A program made the position numbers and the translations under genes. From contig JADGNY010000010.1 in the NCBI GenBank assembly GCA_017883235.1, positions 20,196-84,195 of the forward strand: a DNA stretch of 64,000 nucleotides, in the 5' to 3' direction. Numbering within the stretch: the stretch's first letter is position 1; each line of letters opens with the position of its first letter. The stretch comes from Thermoanaerobaculia bacterium (GTDB lineage: Bacteria > Acidobacteriota > Thermoanaerobaculia > Gp7-AA8). The notes below the pieces were generated by a model. That model was not told the DNA's origin. It made no database searches and saw only the letters and a list, made by a program, of their open reading frames with translations. Of this stretch, positions 17,553 through 24,987 are shown piece after piece.

Positions 17553-19436
17553 CTAGACTTTTCGATCGGACGTCCACTGACCGATCCGGATGATCACGTA
17601 CTCGGCGGGGCGGAGTGCGGCGACGCCGACCAGGCAGACCAGACGACCGTTGTCCAGATCGTTCTGGGTCATCGTGGAGCGGTCGCACTTGACGAAGTAG
17701 GCCTTCTCGGCGCGGTCGCCGAGGAGCGCGCCGTTGACCCACTCGTTGAAGAGGAAGTCTTTGATGGTCTGCGTGATGTTCGCCCACAACCGCTCGCCGT
17801 TCGGCTCGAACACCGCCCACTGCGTCCCCTTGTCGATGGAGTGCTCCAGGTAGGCGAAGTAGCGGCGGAGGTTGACGTACTTCCACTCGGGATCGGAGGT
17901 GGCGGTGCGCGCGCCCCACAGGCGGTAGCCTCGCCCTTCGAAAAACCGGAAGCAGTTCACGCCGAGCGGATTGAGGACGTCCTGCTGTGCTTTGTTGAGG
18001 ATCGTCTCCAGACCGATGGCACCGTCGACCACCTCGTTGGCCGGCGCCTTGAAGACGCCGCGATTGATGTCGTTGCGCGCGTAAATGCCCGCCACCGCGC
18101 CGCTGGGCGGAAGGTTGATCTCCTTCTGTGTGACCGGATCGAGGATGGTCACCCACGGGTAGTAGAAGGCGGCGTAGGTGGAGTCGATCTGGCCGCGCAT
18201 GTCGCGCACGTCGCCGACTGTCTGCTTGTCGCCGCAATCGATCACCGCGATGCGGTAACGCATTGCCTGCGCGTGTGCGATGACGGAGCCGATGATCGAC
18301 ATGGCGCGGCTGGGACCGCCGGCGAAGCCGGCCGTCGATCCCGGCGCGGCGATGATGGAGATCTCGTCGATGTCCTCCAGCGCCTTGAGGCCGCTCTTCT
18401 TCTTATCGTCGGGCGCGCCGCCGATACCGTCGTATTCGCCGACGCTCGGAAGAGCGCCGTCGTCACCCCCCTCGAGGTTGATGTCGATGGATCGCTCGGA
18501 GTCGCTCGACCTCAGATTGCGGAGCTTCGAGCCGAGCCCGGCCCGCAGATCGAGGATCTGCTGCGCCTGCGAGATGCCCTCGTCGAACTGGTCGAGGTCC
18601 ATGACGATCGGCACCGACCGTGCCCGGCCGAGGGACGGCTGTTCGGTGGCGAAGGCGGAAGCCATCGAATCGTCGGCGCCGTTGCGGCGGTGCGACGAGT
18701 CGAGCCCGAGGTCCTGGTACACCCACGACGGGATGTTCGGATCGATCGGCGTCACCGTGACGGTCGCGGAGACCACCTGGATGGTCTTCGTGGCCGTGAT
18801 CAGCGGCAGGTTCGTGCCGCCGGCCTCCTTCAGCCGCCACTTCTTCGTCCCCCCTTCGATGAACGATTCGGCGAGATGGAAGTTGACGACGTCGGAGTTG
18901 GGATTGGTCGCCGGATCGGCGTCGACCATCAGCAGGTCGTTGTCCGTCAGACCTTTCACCACGTGGTTCACGGGGTCGTAGACGTTCGGACCGGCGCGGA
19001 GCGTGATGCGCACGCCCATGTTGCCGCCGGCGCCCGGGAAGCGCGCCGAGATCCACATCGTCCCGGAGCCGCTGAGAGCGACGGCCACCCCCTTGGCGAA
19101 TGCGGGTGGCGACGTCAGCGGCGAGGGGATGGTCTCCGCCGTGCCGCCCGCGTACGTGCGCGCCACGTACAGCCGCTTCCCGCCGTTCTCGAAGAACTGG
19201 CGGACGGCGTGCCACATGTAGTTGTCGACCGGCCCGTCGCCGAAGTCGAGCTGCTGCCGGTCGCCGTAGATACGCTCGAACTCGACGAGGCTGGTGAGGA
19301 CGTCCGGCACGAGATCGATCGGACCGAAGCGCGTCGGGCCGATGAACGCCGTCGTCGTCGTGCTCACGCCCTCGATCGATTTCGACCGAAAGGACACCTC
19401 TTCGACGTAGACGCCTGGAGCTAAATATTCTGGCAT
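17553..19436 (-). CDS. Contractile tail sheath protein (Pvc2 type)
   Basis: 627 aa, ATG at 19434-19436 behind GAGGAGA. The N-terminal strand YLAPGVYVEEV and following STTTTAFIGPTRFGPID are hallmarks of phage and CIS sheath proteins (the linker that connects subunits). The C-terminal part carries INRGVFKAPANE, GYRLWGARTATSDPEWKYVN and DNGRLVCLVGVAALRPAEYV, the conserved fold that contacts the tube. The middle contains variable, probably surface, domains. It stores the energy that drives the tube. Very confident family call. Confidence 0.95.
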   Translation of the reverse strand: MPEYLAPGVYVEEVSFRSKSIEGVSTTTTAFIGPTRFGPIDLVPDVLTSLVEFERIYGDRQQLDFGDGPVDNYMWHAVRQFFENGGKRLYVARTYAGGTAETIPSPLTSPPAFAKGVAVALSGSGTMWISARFPGAGGNMGVRITLRAGPNVYDPVNHVVKGLTDNDLLMVDADPATNPNSDVVNFHLAESFIEGGTKKWRLKEAGGTNLPLITATKTIQVVSATVTVTPIDPNIPSWVYQDLGLDSSHRRNGADDSMASAFATEQPSLGRARSVPIVMDLDQFDEGISQAQQILDLRAGLGSKLRNLRSSDSERSIDINLEGGDDGALPSVGEYDGIGGAPDDKKKSGLKALEDIDEISIIAAPGSTAGFAGGPSRAMSIIGSVIAHAQAMRYRIAVIDCGDKQTVGDVRDMRGQIDSTYAAFYYPWVTILDPVTQKEINLPPSGAVAGIYARNDINRGVFKAPANEVVDGAIGLETILNKAQQDVLNPLGVNCFRFFEGRGYRLWGARTATSDPEWKYVNLRRYFAYLEHSIDKGTQWAVFEPNGERLWANITQTIKDFLFNEWVNGALLGDRAEKAYFVKCDRSTMTQNDLDNGRLVCLVGVAALRPAEYVIIRIGQWTSDRKV

Positions 19437-19455
19437 TCCGTTCTCCTCGTTTCGT

Positions 19456-20340
19456 TCATGGCGGCGTGCCCGCCGGGGTTATGAGCAACCGGGGCATCAC
19501 ATTTCCCATCTGGTCCTCGGGCGCGAGCTCGCGCCCGAATCGCAACGTTCCTTTCGTCCACTCTGCCGGCGGCGAGGTCTCGATCCACGCGCTCGCCAGT
19601 GGCTGGGTGAGGATGTCGACGAGATTGGGGATCTCGGGGACCGGATCGCGCGGGCGGTAGCGGACGGTCATGTCGACCGCCCACGACTGCTGCGTCAGCG
19701 GCGTGTTCACGCTTCCGGGCGAGCCGAGGGTGATCACCGGCTTCGGATAGAAGAGCGGCAGCAGAAGCCGGCCCTGCCGGTCGGCCACGCCCGTGACCAG
19801 GCGCTGTTCACCCGCTTTCGCCTCCACCACAGCCCACGCCGCGGGGCCCATCGTCAACGCGTCGGTCAGCTCCGCGTACAGGGAGCCCATGCCGTCCGGC
19901 ACGAAGCCGGCGGGCGACGGGAAGAGCGGCAGGTAACCTTCCTCGTGCCCGTTCTGCAAGACGAGCGGCGACGCGGGCGGCGAGGTCAGATCGAGGCTGA
20001 GGATCCGCCGCTGCGGCAACGTGATCGGCAGGAGGAACGGGAGGTGGCGCCCCGCGGTGTCGCGCACTTCGAGCACGAAGTCGAACTGCGGCGGCGTCTG
20101 CACGGACCAGAAGACGTCGTCGCCATCGCCCTGCTCGATCTCGCGCAGTCCCGGCAGATTGCGGAAGACGAAGACCGTGCCGCTGTTGAGCACTCCGCTC
20201 GTCCGCAGCTCCGGCTGCAGCTTCGGATAGACCACGACCGAAAGGGCCTCGGTGACGTAGCCGCGCGTCGACTCATCGCGGAGGCGGACGCCGAGCGGCG
20301 TCACGATCGAGATCCGCTCCAGGACGGCGGCCGACGTCAC
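19456..20340 (-). CDS. Unknown CIS-operon protein, 294 aa
   Basis: GTG at 20338-20340 overlaps the DUF4255 stop (GTGA). An upstream extension of about 100 codons in the same phase only shadows that gene and is rejected. The protein is beta-rich and Pro-rich: ISIVTPLGVRLRD, VFVFRNLPGLREIE, FDFVLEVRDTAGR (a carboxypeptidase-regulatory-like beta pattern), ILSLDLTSPPASP, then ILTQPLASAWIE and RLLITPAGTPP at the end. No catalytic motif, membrane segment or signal peptide is visible. Its place between the cap gene and the sheath suggests a role at the membrane-distal end of the particle, but I do not recognise the family. Confidence 0.75.
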   Translation of the reverse strand: MTSAAVLERISIVTPLGVRLRDESTRGYVTEALSVVVYPKLQPELRTSGVLNSGTVFVFRNLPGLREIEQGDGDDVFWSVQTPPQFDFVLEVRDTAGRHLPFLLPITLPQRRILSLDLTSPPASPLVLQNGHEEGYLPLFPSPAGFVPDGMGSLYAELTDALTMGPAAWAVVEAKAGEQRLVTGVADRQGRLLLPLFYPKPVITLGSPGSVNTPLTQQSWAVDMTVRYRPRDPVPEIPNLVDILTQPLASAWIETSPPAEWTKGTLRFGRELAPEDQMGNVMPRLLITPAGTPP

Positions 20341-20927
20341 GGCTCCACCACCTTCCCCATGTCGAACACGCGCGTCTGCACGCGGTCGGCCTCGGTGATC
20401 TGGACCGGCGAGTCGAGGGTGACCTGCCGTACGACGTACATCGCCGACGGCTGCATCTGATGCTTGGCCGTGTCCCAGATCGCGCCGACGTCGAGGATGG
20501 TCAGCGTCTCCAGAAGGAGATCGACGGCCTCGTTCTCGCCGAAGGTGTCGGACTCGGGACCGTATTGATTGAGCAGGCTGGCGTTGAGCACCGGCGTGTC
20601 TTCCAGCGTCCGCATCGCCCATCCGAGGAGGCGCTGCTGCTTGAAGGCGTCCCGCGCCCACGGGATGACGAAGTAATGGAGGTCGAGCGGCAGCGATGGC
20701 TTGTACCGGATGCCGTTCAGATCGACGCGCGGCGGGAGGTTGCGGACGGTCGATGCGGTGGTGACGCGGTGGAGGTAAAGGCTGACGCCCTCCTCCATCG
20801 GGTTCTGCAGGTTCTTCGACTGATACAGATCGAACACCGCGCCCGCGAACTCCGGCTTCGGAACAGCAGCGCTCAGCAGCGAAAGAATCGCCTTACCGAC
20901 CGCAGCGATGGCGTACGAACTGGCCAT
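20337..20927 (-). CDS. DUF4255 protein, CIS tail terminator/cap (Pvc16 type)
   Basis: 196 aa, ATG at 20925-20927. The opening SSYAIAAVGKAILSLLSAA and the middle (VSLYLHRVTTASTVRNLPP, LPLDLHYFVIPWA, QQRLLGWAMRTLEDTPVL) match the DUF4255 family, which caps and terminates tube and sheath growth in CIS particles. It is the first gene of the minus-strand operon. No clear Shine-Dalgarno sequence precedes the ATG. A candidate sigma-54 promoter lies only 18-33 bp upstream, which would give a very short leader. Confidence 0.9.
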   Translation of the reverse strand: MASSYAIAAVGKAILSLLSAAVPKPEFAGAVFDLYQSKNLQNPMEEGVSLYLHRVTTASTVRNLPPRVDLNGIRYKPSLPLDLHYFVIPWARDAFKQQRLLGWAMRTLEDTPVLNASLLNQYGPESDTFGENEAVDLLLETLTILDVGAIWDTAKHQMQPSAMYVVRQVTLDSPVQITEADRVQTRVFDMGKVVEP

Positions 20928-20944
20928 GAACGCCGAGGAGCGAT

Positions 20945-20960
20945 TTCAATGGGGCTGCCA
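20945..20960 (-). promoter_or_regulatory. Candidate sigma-54 (-24/-12) promoter for the CIS operon
   Basis: On the minus strand the sequence is TGGCAG-N5-TTGAA, against the consensus TGGCAC-N5-TTGCW. The GG at -24 and the TTG at -12 match with correct spacing, but the usually invariant C of the -12 GC pair is an A. It lies just before the first CIS gene and next to a sigma-54 activator gene. The predicted transcript start would leave only about 7 nt before the ATG. Tentative. Confidence 0.35.
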
Positions 20961-21046
20961 GGGTTGTGCGGGACGGAAGTGATTGAACCTGCTGCGGTTA
21001 GCGGAAGTAGCGCCGGCGGCGCAGAGCGTTACATGTTACGCGCTGC

Positions 21047-21182
21047 GCAACGGAGCGCTGGCGTCTCGCCGGCTGGCTCGGCGGCGTCTCGCCGCTGAGG
21101 TTACCAGGGAAATGTCTGGAGTCTTGCAGACCGGGGGCGAGACGCCCCCGGGCCAGCCGGCGAGACGCCAGCGCTCCGTTGC
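21047..21182. repeat. Inverted repeat with 30-bp perfect arms; dispersed repeat family 1
   Basis: Arms at 21047-21076 and 21153-21182 are exact reverse complements (GCAACGGAGCGCTGGCGTCT and onward), with a 76-bp loop containing more copies of the GGCGAGACGCC core. The stretch 21052-21100 recurs, in the opposite orientation, at 26066-26114. It sits in the gap between the CIS operon and its regulator, so it could act as a transcription barrier or mRNA-end structure. Confidence 0.85.
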
Positions 21183-21208
21183 GATACGCACCGATGTAAC
21201 ACCCCCCG

Positions 21209-22552
21209 TTACGCTCCCACTGTTACGTTACACGCGACGTCGCTCTCCTCGCCGAACAACTCGTACTTCACCATCTTGCGATAGAGCGTCATGCGCGAGC
21301 AGCCGAGGATGCGCGCCGCTTCGTTGCGGTTCCACTCGGCGCGCGCCAGCGCCACCCGCACGTTCTCGCGGTCGGTGGCGCACCGGCGCTCCTCGCTGGC
21401 GAAGAGGGCACGCAGATACGGCGGCAGGTCGCGCCGGGTGATACGGCTCGAGGAGGAGAAGACGAAGGTCGACTCGACGACGTTGCGCAGCTCGCGCACG
21501 TTCCCCGGCCAGCCGTAACGCTGCAGCGGCTCGACGAACGAATCGTCGACCTGTTCGATGCGCCGCCCGGCGCGCGACGACAGCTCGCCCACGATGTGCT
21601 CGACCAGCGGCGGGATGTCGTCCACATGCTCGCGCAGCGGCGCGAGATGCAGGCGGGCCACGTTGAGCCGGAAATAGAGGTCCTGCCGGAACTTCTGCTG
21701 CGAGGTGAGCTGCTCGAGGTTCTGATTGGTCGCGGCGATGATCCGGATGTTGACCGCCACCTCGCGGTTGCCGCCCAGCCGCTGCACCTTCCGGCTCTCG
21801 ATGGCGCGCAGGATCTTGGCCTGGCCGTAGAGGGGCATGTCGCCCACTTCGTCGAGAAAGAGCGTCCCCCCCTGCGCGTACTGCAGCTTTCCCACCCGCG
21901 CGGCGTACGCACCGGTGAACGCGCCGCGCTCATATCCAAACAGCTCGCTCTCCAGCAACCCTTCGGGGATCGCCGCGCAGTTGATCGAGACGAACGGCCG
22001 CTCGCGGCGCCGGCTGTTGGCGTGAATGAGCTCCGCCGCAAGCTCCTTCCCGGTGCCTGTTTCGCCGGTGATGAGAACGTTGCTGTCGCAGTCCGCCACA
22101 CGCTGGATCGACTTCCGCAAACCTTCGAGCGACTTGCTGTGCCCCACCAGCCGGCCACCGGAGACGAGCGGCGTGGCCGGCTCCGGATGCGGCGTACTGG
22201 CACTGATACGGTCGAGCGCCTCCGCGATTTCCGCCTCGCTGCTCCGATCGGTCAGCAGATCGTTGACGCCCGCCCGCATCGCCGCAAGCGTCAGCTCCCC
22301 ATCGCACTCGCCGACGATGAAGAAGAGCGGCACGCCTCGGTCCGCCTGCCGTATCCGCCGCGCCAGCGCGGGCATGCCGCGGGCGCATCGCGCCGTCTGC
22401 ACGGCAATCAAGTCGGCTACGCCGTCGCGCGCGATGGCGAGCAACTCCAGCTCGTCCGCCGCTTCGGTCATCTCCCATCCCCGCGACTGCAACGCCGACG
22501 CGAGAAGAGGATCGATCGACACCCCGTCCGTATGAAAAATCACAGCTCGCAT
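21209..22552 (-). CDS. Sigma-54-dependent activator with degenerate receiver domain
   Basis: 447 aa, ATG at 22550-22552 after AGAGGAG. The central AAA+ domain has Walker A GETGTGKE (163-170), the sigma-54-contacting GAFTGA loop (210-215), Walker B LFLDEVGD (231-238) and a VQRLGG/FRQDLYFRLN pattern. The C-terminus is a Fis-type helix-turn-helix (NRNEAARILGCSRMTLYRKM). Residues 1-116 have the shape of a response-regulator receiver. However, the phospho-acceptor region reads DLIAVQTARCARGMPAL, with no Asp at the usual place, and the conserved Lys is replaced (GVNDLLTD), so phosphorylation is unlikely. Being immediately upstream of the CIS operon on the same strand, it is the obvious candidate regulator of that system. 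Confidence 0.93.
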   Translation of the reverse strand: MRAVIFHTDGVSIDPLLASALQSRGWEMTEAADELELLAIARDGVADLIAVQTARCARGMPALARRIRQADRGVPLFFIVGECDGELTLAAMRAGVNDLLTDRSSEAEIAEALDRISASTPHPEPATPLVSGGRLVGHSKSLEGLRKSIQRVADCDSNVLITGETGTGKELAAELIHANSRRRERPFVSINCAAIPEGLLESELFGYERGAFTGAYAARVGKLQYAQGGTLFLDEVGDMPLYGQAKILRAIESRKVQRLGGNREVAVNIRIIAATNQNLEQLTSQQKFRQDLYFRLNVARLHLAPLREHVDDIPPLVEHIVGELSSRAGRRIEQVDDSFVEPLQRYGWPGNVRELRNVVESTFVFSSSSRITRRDLPPYLRALFASEERRCATDRENVRVALARAEWNRNEAARILGCSRMTLYRKMVKYELFGEESDVACNVTVGA

Positions 22553-22689
22553 AGGCTCCTCTGGGTAGAAACCGATGGTGTATGGGATAGTGACGGATAG
22601 GGTGCTTTCGTTACAACCCCCCCGGTTCAGTCGGCGGATGGCAGCTCAGCCCGCTCGGCGGAAGCGCATACGGGCGTGTGCCTCTGGCC

Positions 22690-22757
22690 GGAAGGACTCA
22701 CGCGGAGGCGCGGAGTGCGCGGAGGGAGAAACTCCTCGTCATCTCCTCCGCGTCTCC
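22690..22757. repeat. Dispersed palindromic repeat family 2, copy 1
   Basis: The sequence GGAAGGACTCACGCGGAGGC is followed by GGAG-rich units, a short AT-richer centre and CTCCTCCGCGTCTCCG, forming a long imperfect hairpin. A second copy in the same orientation is at 26404-26476. Nothing coding is visible in the 22553-22802 gap apart from this element. Confidence 0.8.
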
Positions 22758-22802
22758 GGGTGCAACCCGTGCATGTGACACCGATCTTGTACGATTCTGG
22801 AC

Positions 22803-23081
22803 ATGAGTCCGCGAGCTGCCGCCCACCCGCAAAAATTGACGATTGCGCGCACGATTCACATTCCGGTTGCACTCCGCAAAAGGATCGCAGCGGATGCAGA
22901 GCGATGTGGCCGGAGTTTCGAGGGACAGGTGATCGCCTTGCTGCGCCGTCACTACGGAGAGGATGTCGATATCGCTCCAGGGCCGGACGGGATTCTTGCG
23001 CTGGCAGTTGCCAGTCTCGCCGACACTCCAGCTTCGCAACGTAACGTGCTCACCCGAAAGCTCGGGGAGCGGGGACGCTGA
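22803..23081 (+). CDS. Small ribbon-helix-helix (Arc-like) protein
   Basis: 92 aa. Residues 12-50 have a ribbon-helix-helix pattern: a strand RTIHIPVAL, helix RKRIAADAERCGRS, turn, helix FEGQVIALLRRHYG. Such proteins bind DNA as dimers and are usually antitoxins or small repressors. The tail is short and acidic to neutral. No toxin gene follows directly; the next gene is another RHH protein. The Shine-Dalgarno sequence is weak. It could be an orphan antitoxin or a plasmid-type repressor. Confidence 0.55.
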   Translation: MSPRAAAHPQKLTIARTIHIPVALRKRIAADAERCGRSFEGQVIALLRRHYGEDVDIAPGPDGILALAVASLADTPASQRNVLTRKLGERGR

Positions 23082-23115
23082 ATCGCGATGAACCGCGACG
23101 AGGTTGGGGTTAGCG

Positions 23116-23397
23116 ATGATTCGGAAACAGGTCTATATCGAAGCACATTACGAGCGCATGCTGAAGCGCCGTCCCAGACAACGTGGCGTGACGGAATCCG
23201 AGATCATTCGTGAGGCTCTGGACTGCGTCGAGACCGTCGCCGTTGTCCGCAGGCGGAAGGTCGTTGAGGCTTCCGGACGACAGGCTCTCGGGTTCATGAA
23301 CGCGCTTGGTGCTTCGCTTCGTAGAGTTCCCCGGGGCCGCAGGTGGACGAGGGAGTCGTTGTACAGCGATCGGATCAGTCGATGGACGAAGTCCTGA
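23116..23397 (+). CDS. VapB/CopG-type ribbon-helix-helix antitoxin, orphaned
   Basis: 93 aa from the ATG at 23116. A strand MIRKQVYIE opens the protein, then helices HYERMLKRRPRQRG and TESEIIREALDCVE, a standard CopG/VapB DNA-binding module. A positively charged tail follows, ending LYSDRISRWTKS. In VapBC operons the toxin start overlaps the antitoxin stop; here an overlapping ATG at 23382 opens but terminates after 11 codons within a dispersed repeat. The antitoxin is therefore probably a leftover of a destroyed module. Confidence 0.6.
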   Translation: MIRKQVYIEAHYERMLKRRPRQRGVTESEIIREALDCVETVAVVRRRKVVEASGRQALGFMNALGASLRRVPRGRRWTRESLYSDRISRWTKS

Positions 23398-23417
23398 TCG
23401 AACCTCTGTCATTCTGA
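23382..23417 (+). pseudogene. Remnant of a PIN-type toxin start, cut by a repeat
   Basis: An ATG at 23382 overlaps the antitoxin stop and encodes MDEVLIEPLSF before a TGA at 23415-23417. The first six residues fit the start of a VapC toxin (x-x-V-L-I-D/E). From 23408 the DNA is the repeat beginning TGTCATTCTGAGCGACGCGA. Inference only; very short. Confidence 0.35.
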
Positions 23418-23595
23418 GCGACGCGAAGAATCCCCGGCTGGAATCCGCTGCACGCACACTGACTCGGTCGTTCCGAGGGCGGGAGGTTGCGCGCGAACCG
23501 AACGTCTGCGCATGACTACCGCCCTGCAACCGACGACGTATGCCATTAGTTGCGGCCGCCAGCCGGGGATTCATCGCGTCTCTCGGAATGGCAGC
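23408..23595. repeat. Inverted repeat pair, dispersed repeat family 3
   Basis: A 35-bp arm at 23408-23442 (TGTCATTCTGAGCGACGCGA, ending in CCCCGGCTGG) and an inverted arm at about 23561-23595 (reverse complement TGCCATTCCGAGAGACGCGA, ending in CCCCGGCTGG) match with a few mismatches. The element fills the gap between the orphan antitoxin and the AlbA_2 gene. No gene is supported in 23418-23637. Confidence 0.75.
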
Positions 23596-23637
23596 GCGAC
23601 TTACCCGTCCCTCGAAAACCCGTCGCGGCACTCAACT

Positions 23638-24828
23638 CTAGTCCCGTGTTTGCCGCGGAGCCCAATCGCCTTCCGTGTTGTAACTGTAACTACCCTTGAA
23701 TCCTGCCGCTTGCCAGACGATATCGAATATCGGCCTCAAAACTTGTCCGGTGTTTGCTGTGGCGGACTGATCGATGACTACCTCTGGCAGCAATATCGTC
23801 TCGCGTCCGAATCCACGCCCCATCGAGATGGATGTTTCTGCAGGGAAGAGAGCGACAGACTGAAATCGGAGCAGCGTCAAAAACACGAGGACGGTACCGC
23901 CGATCCCGATGTCACCCCGGAATACACGCAAGGCATCCACGGCCTTGACAATCTGCCGCTCCATGCTGGGCCCTTCGATCTGATAATGCCCGTTCTGATT
24001 TGGACGAAGCGTGGCAACGGCCTCGACGGCGCCATTCCTAAAGAGCTGAATGTAGGAAGGTGACTCCGTTGCGCCAGCACGATCCGGCGTAGAGTAGAGC
24101 AGGAAGCCCTCCAAGTTGATGCTGTTATTAGCGCCCTGAACAAACTCCGTGGAAATGAGCTTGAGCCAATGATCACCAACGCGCCGGGGATCGATGTCGC
24201 CTCGCACGAAGTCGTTGCCGATAGGAACCACATGCAGCACCATCGTAGGAGCGGAAACGACAGGGATTGGCGTGGACCGCCCTAAAACTCTTGCGAGGCG
24301 TTCATCGCGAAAGTCTCGCAACCTTGCAGCAAGACTGTCGCTTCCGACGAAGGCGGCACGGAGCTCCTGGACATCCATCATGTGACGTTGACCGGCATCC
24401 CGCACATAGAAGCGTGACGATCCGGCGTAGGTAACCATGTGCGGAGCTCGCCAGCTCTGTGTGACGCGCAAGACAACGATCGGGCCGTCGGTGAACCCCT
24501 CAATCGCTTTGATTTCTACGAGCGGGATTCGTGGCTGGATTCCTTCGCGAATCATGTTTTGTAGCCGGCTGCGCTCAGCGTCGAAATCGGAAAGCGACAG
24601 CCCATGCGCGAGCTTCGGAACGCCGGTCTCTTCGTCAACACCGTAAAGAATGTCACCACCAGCTGCATTCGCGAATGCCGAGACGTCGGCCAGGAACTCG
24701 CGCTTGTCCTTATCGGAATTTCCAGGCAATTGGGACTTGTATTCAAGTTGCCTGTCTTCGACACGACGCATAGTTACCAGCAGATCGACATCGTCCTTCG
24801 TAATTTTGTCCATTTCTCGTTCGATCAT
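23638..24828 (-). CDS. AlbA_2/Schlafen-domain protein, 396 aa
   Basis: The N-terminal ~150 residues fit the AlbA_2 (Schlafen-like, formerly AAA_4) domain: E-x-K-S at LEYKSQLPG, then REFLADVSAFANAAGGDILYG, PIVVLRVTQSW and SSRFYVRDAGQRHMM. Family members are found in regulators, tRNA/RNA-cleaving proteins and defence-associated genes. The C-terminal half is unfamiliar and has no transmembrane stretch. Its codon use is less GC-extreme than that of its neighbours, hinting at acquisition. Start: ATG at 24826-24828 or an internal ATG at 24811-24813. It is isolated between repeats, with no partner gene. Confidence 0.75.
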   Translation of the reverse strand: MIEREMDKITKDDVDLLVTMRRVEDRQLEYKSQLPGNSDKDKREFLADVSAFANAAGGDILYGVDEETGVPKLAHGLSLSDFDAERSRLQNMIREGIQPRIPLVEIKAIEGFTDGPIVVLRVTQSWRAPHMVTYAGSSRFYVRDAGQRHMMDVQELRAAFVGSDSLAARLRDFRDERLARVLGRSTPIPVVSAPTMVLHVVPIGNDFVRGDIDPRRVGDHWLKLISTEFVQGANNSINLEGFLLYSTPDRAGATESPSYIQLFRNGAVEAVATLRPNQNGHYQIEGPSMERQIVKAVDALRVFRGDIGIGGTVLVFLTLLRFQSVALFPAETSISMGRGFGRETILLPEVVIDQSATANTGQVLRPIFDIVWQAAGFKGSYSYNTEGDWAPRQTRD

Positions 24829-24987
24829 GCGACGAGTCTAGCGCAGAGAGCAATCACGAGGACACAATGCTTTCGGCGAAGACAAGCTGGGACCTGGCCT
24901 TCGTTTTCTTGCTTCTTGTACCGGTCGCGTTGGCTCGCAAGAGCCGCGTATCGAGGAAAACGACCGGGCGCTCGCGCGCGCCCAGGC

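Noticed and set aside
1..20927. Type VI secretion system
   Set aside because: Tube, gp25 and VgrG-like parts are shared, but there are DUF4255, LysM, gpI-type and large sheath proteins and no TssJ/L/M, TssK or ClpV; a CIS fits better.
23110..23631. 173-codon minus-strand open frame
   Set aside because: Most of it is the translation of the family 3 inverted repeat and the antisense of the RHH gene.
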